Assembly (NCBI RefSeq): GCF_026540855.1
Contig: NZ_JALNUP010000010.1
Location: 62,001-126,000, forward strand
Source of the DNA: Sphingomonas sp. GC_Shp_5
Lineage (GTDB): Bacteria > Pseudomonadota > Alphaproteobacteria > Sphingomonadales > Sphingomonadaceae
Direction: 5' to 3'
Length of the DNA stretch: 64,000 bases
Under the pieces are notes generated by a model. It searched no databases. It saw only the letters and a program-made list of their open reading frames with translations, and had not been told where the DNA came from. The first letter of the stretch is position 1, and each line of letters opens with the position of its first letter. Both the position numbers and the translations under genes were made by a program. Shown here in pieces: positions 62,002 to 64,000 of the stretch.

Positions 62002-63360
62002 ATGGCAGCGTCGCTCGATACCTTTCTGGCCCGGCTCGCGCGCCTCACCAACGGCAGTGTCGGACGGAGCGGCGAAGCGCTGCGGCGCCTGCGGCGGCGA
62101 CTGGCTACTGGAGGCGGCGCCGTGCTGCTTGGACTGGCGGCACTGGCGTTCGCGCGTGCTGGTGACACAGCGCAGGCGCTGTTCACCCGGCTCGTCGCCG
62201 CTATACCTTACGCGCCGCTGCTGCTGACCCCGGCGTTGTTCGCGGCCGTGGTGTACGTCACTGGGCGCTGGTTTCCAGCCGCTCGCGGGTCCGGCATCCC
62301 GCAGGTGATTGCCGCCGCGCGCGATCCGCAGGATCAGGTGACCGGCCCACTCGTGTCGCTCCGAACTGCCTTTGCTAAGGTCGGGCTGACGCTCGCCATG
62401 CTGCTGGGGGGCGGCTCAGTCGGGCGCGAAGGCCCCACGGTGCAGCTCAGCGCGGCGATAATGGTCTGGATCAGCCGCGTACTGCGGGTGCCGATCGGCG
62501 CGGGCGTCCTGATTGCAGGCGGCGCGGCCGGGGTCGCTGCGGCGTTCAACACGCCGCTCGCAGGCGTGGCGTTCGCGATCGAGGAGTTGGCATCTGCCTA
62601 TGAGCAGAAGGTGGCGGTGCTGGTGATGGCGGCGGTGATGATCGCCGGGCTCGTCAGCCTCGGGATTGCTGGCGACTACGTCTATTTCGGCACCATGGGG
62701 CAGACGCTGGGCGTACGAGCCGTGCTGCTGGTGACGCCCGTCGCGGCGGTGGCGGGCGGGCTCACGGGCGGCTTATTCAGCCGCATCGTGCTCGACATTG
62801 CGGAGGCGGCACACCCGGCAGTCCGGCGCCTCAAGGAGCGGCCGGTGCTGTTCGCGGCAGGCTGCGGCCTCGTCGTCGCGCTGCTCGGCCTCACGAGCAC
62901 GGGCACGACCTGGGGCACCGGCTATGCCGCTACCCGCCAGCTCGTCGAAGGGCATGGCCAGCCGCTATGGTTCGGGCCGGCCAAGTTCGCCGCCGCACTT
63001 GCCACGACGCTTAGCGGCGCGCCGGGCGGCGTGTTCGCGCCGTCGCTTGCGGTTGGCGCGGGTGTTGGCAACCTACTGACCGTGCTCTTTCCTGCCGACC
63101 CGCCCGGCGCCATCGTCGTGCTGGGCATGATTGCCTACTTTGTCGGCGTTGTCCGCGCGCCACTCACGGCAGTCATTATCATCAGCGAGACGACCGCCAG
63201 CCGCGGGCTCATCATCCCGTTGTTCGCCACTGCACTACTCGCTGACGCGATCGGCGCCTGGGTGTGCCCGACCCGATTGTATCACGGCTTAGCTAAGCCA
63301 TTCATCGGCGTGCGAGAACATGTTCCGGATTGCCGTCCTAATCCGCCAAGCTCGATTTAG
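62002..63360 (+). CDS. ClC-type chloride channel or transporter
   Basis: A 452-residue protein from the ATG at 62002; an in-frame ATG at 61933 would add 23 residues overlapping the divergent promoter. Selectivity motifs GSGIP (96-100), GREGP (141-145, gating Glu143) and GGVFAPSLAVGA are all present. The gating glutamate suggests H+/Cl- exchange. Together with the two MscS channels it points to osmotic or acid stress. Confidence 0.9.
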   Translation: MAASLDTFLARLARLTNGSVGRSGEALRRLRRRLATGGGAVLLGLAALAFARAGDTAQALFTRLVAAIPYAPLLLTPALFAAVVYVTGRWFPAARGSGIPQVIAAARDPQDQVTGPLVSLRTAFAKVGLTLAMLLGGGSVGREGPTVQLSAAIMVWISRVLRVPIGAGVLIAGGAAGVAAAFNTPLAGVAFAIEELASAYEQKVAVLVMAAVMIAGLVSLGIAGDYVYFGTMGQTLGVRAVLLVTPVAAVAGGLTGGLFSRIVLDIAEAAHPAVRRLKERPVLFAAGCGLVVALLGLTSTGTTWGTGYAATRQLVEGHGQPLWFGPAKFAAALATTLSGAPGGVFAPSLAVGAGVGNLLTVLFPADPPGAIVVLGMIAYFVGVVRAPLTAVIIISETTASRGLIIPLFATALLADAIGAWVCPTRLYHGLAKPFIGVREHVPDCRPNPPSSI

Positions 63361-63365
63361 ACCAT

Positions 63366-63420
63366 TGTCGCAGAACACCGGACATATGCGACATCCGAAA
63401 CTTAGCATTTTTGCGAAACA
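63366..63420. other. Second res-like site
   Basis: 28-bp dyad tgtcgc-N16-gcgaca at 63366-63393, followed by cgaaacttagcatttttgcg at 63396-63415, whose first ten bases are identical to 50947-50956 inside the recombinase-proximal dyad. It lies just after the ClC stop codon. Confidence 0.55.
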
Positions 63421-63547
63421 GGTCGGTGATGGCATTAAAGTAGGTTGAGGCAGTAGCCTCCGCCCACCCCCGATTATCCAAACCTATCGATGCTGCTTTG
63501 GGTCGATCTCGAACGCCATGTGTTGAGCCTGCGAAGGACAGCTTGAT

Positions 63548-63904
63548 ATGTGTCATGTTTTGGTGATCGAGGATGAACCGCTGATAGCCGAGTTCGTGGC
63601 GGACATCGCTGAGCGAGCCGGCGCAACGTCGGTAGAAATTGTTGAAACCGAGAAGGACGCGATCGCCGCTGTGTCGTTGCGCGAGCCGGATGTCATTTTG
63701 TCAGACGTTAATTTGAATGTTGGCGGTACCGGGCCAAAAGCGATTGAGGCCATCCGCGTCGGGCGCCCTTCCATTCCCGTGATCTATATCACCGGCACAC
63801 CTGAGGAATGTGAGCAGTGCGATTATGCGGTGGCGATTTTGAGCAAGCCGATCCAGCCTGAGATGGTCATGGCAGCTTTCGCGCGGGCTTACCCTCGAAG
63901 CTAG
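63548..63904 (+). CDS. Single-domain response regulator
   Basis: A 118-residue receiver domain: acidic pair E8/D9 (VIEDEP), phospho-acceptor Asp53 (ILSDVNL), Thr in YITGTP and Lys in LSKPIQP. No output domain. It probably acts as a phosphate shuttle or sink. No kinase in the window; a longer neighbour may lie beyond the edge. Confidence 0.88.
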   Translation: MCHVLVIEDEPLIAEFVADIAERAGATSVEIVETEKDAIAAVSLREPDVILSDVNLNVGGTGPKAIEAIRVGRPSIPVIYITGTPEECEQCDYAVAILSKPIQPEMVMAAFARAYPRS

Positions 63905-64000
63905 TTTCGCCAGTACGCAGCTGGGCTTCAGCGATGACCATCGCGCGTGCTGCTTCAAAGTCCGCCGAGAAGCCTTCCATCGCGTAAGCCAGGGTCACCT
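63867..64000 (-). CDS. Hypothetical protein, N-terminal part outside window
   Basis: The minus strand reads open from the edge, VTLAYAMEGFSADFEAARAM, VIAEAQLRTGETSFEGKPAR, KLP and then a stop at 63867. The helical composition is protein-like. It overlaps the end of the receiver gene by 38 bp in the opposite direction. Too little is visible to assign. Confidence 0.4.
   Translation of the reverse strand, partial: VTLAYAMEGFSADFEAARAMVIAEAQLRTGETSFEGKPARKLP

Overview
The window is a high-GC stretch of an alphaproteobacterial genome, most probably Sphingomonas or a close relative in the Sphingomonadaceae. This rests on the gene repertoire: a DUF2285/DUF2840/DUF736/S26/relaxase/TraG mobilisation module, two DUF4142 proteins, an SDR of the general-stress type, a DUF3489-DUF2924-recombinase remnant, and degenerate IS481, IS6 and IS3 copies of types common in sphingomonads. 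No tRNA, rRNA, core housekeeping operon or CRISPR array was seen. The whole window reads as accessory, plasmid-like or genomic-island DNA.

Layout. (1) 1-5.5 kb: small, mostly unrecognised genes, several exported and at least two resembling polymorphic-toxin immunity proteins, separated by copies of a dispersed intergenic repeat. (2) 5.6-6.7 kb: a soluble chemoreceptor-like protein with a PilJ-like segment. (3) 6.9-14.9 kb: a minus-strand conjugation or mobilisation operon (DUF6499/DUF2285, HTH, DUF2840, S26 peptidase, DUF736, lytic transglycosylase, relaxase, TraG, CopG). The mating-pore genes normally beside it are absent, and the DUF2285 gene carries a one-base frameshift. (4) 15.4-27.4 kb: metabolic and stress genes, including an epoxide hydrolase-DUF4336 fusion, an arginase-family protein, a decayed Crp/Fnr gene, SDR plus DUF4142, an acetyltransferase, an intact Crp/Fnr regulator, an HSL-type esterase plus DUF4142, and a catalase-family protein. 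(5) 27.4-40.3 kb: small exported proteins and lipoproteins, a barstar-like inhibitor, an I78 inhibitor, phosphatidylserine decarboxylase, a metallophosphatase and an outer-membrane-type protein, interspersed with transposase remnants. (6) 40.4-46.8 kb: an AI-2E-type transporter with a long C-terminal domain, a PQQ-type sugar dehydrogenase, a DUF3489/DUF2924 remnant cut by an IS481 fragment, and a GNAT-DUF1778 toxin-antitoxin pair. (7) 46.8-49.7 kb: a compact cluster of two PilZ-type, three STAS-like and one hemerythrin-like gene. (8) 49.7-63.4 kb: an HNH protein and a serine recombinase with a res-like site, followed by a dense set of membrane genes (YihY/BrkB, DUF389, a polytopic protein, two MscS channels, DUF1622, DUF2254, a permease, a ClC channel) plus a glycosidase. 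This set is bounded on the far side by a second res-like dyad. (9) 63.5 kb to the end: a stand-alone receiver protein and an edge-truncated gene.

The most interesting elements are the res-bracketed membrane island, whose genes are translationally chained and include micro-ORFs and a detached permease tail; the PilZ/STAS/hemerythrin signalling cluster; and the epoxide hydrolase-TM-DUF4336 fusion. All family names come from motif recognition by eye. No database search was run.
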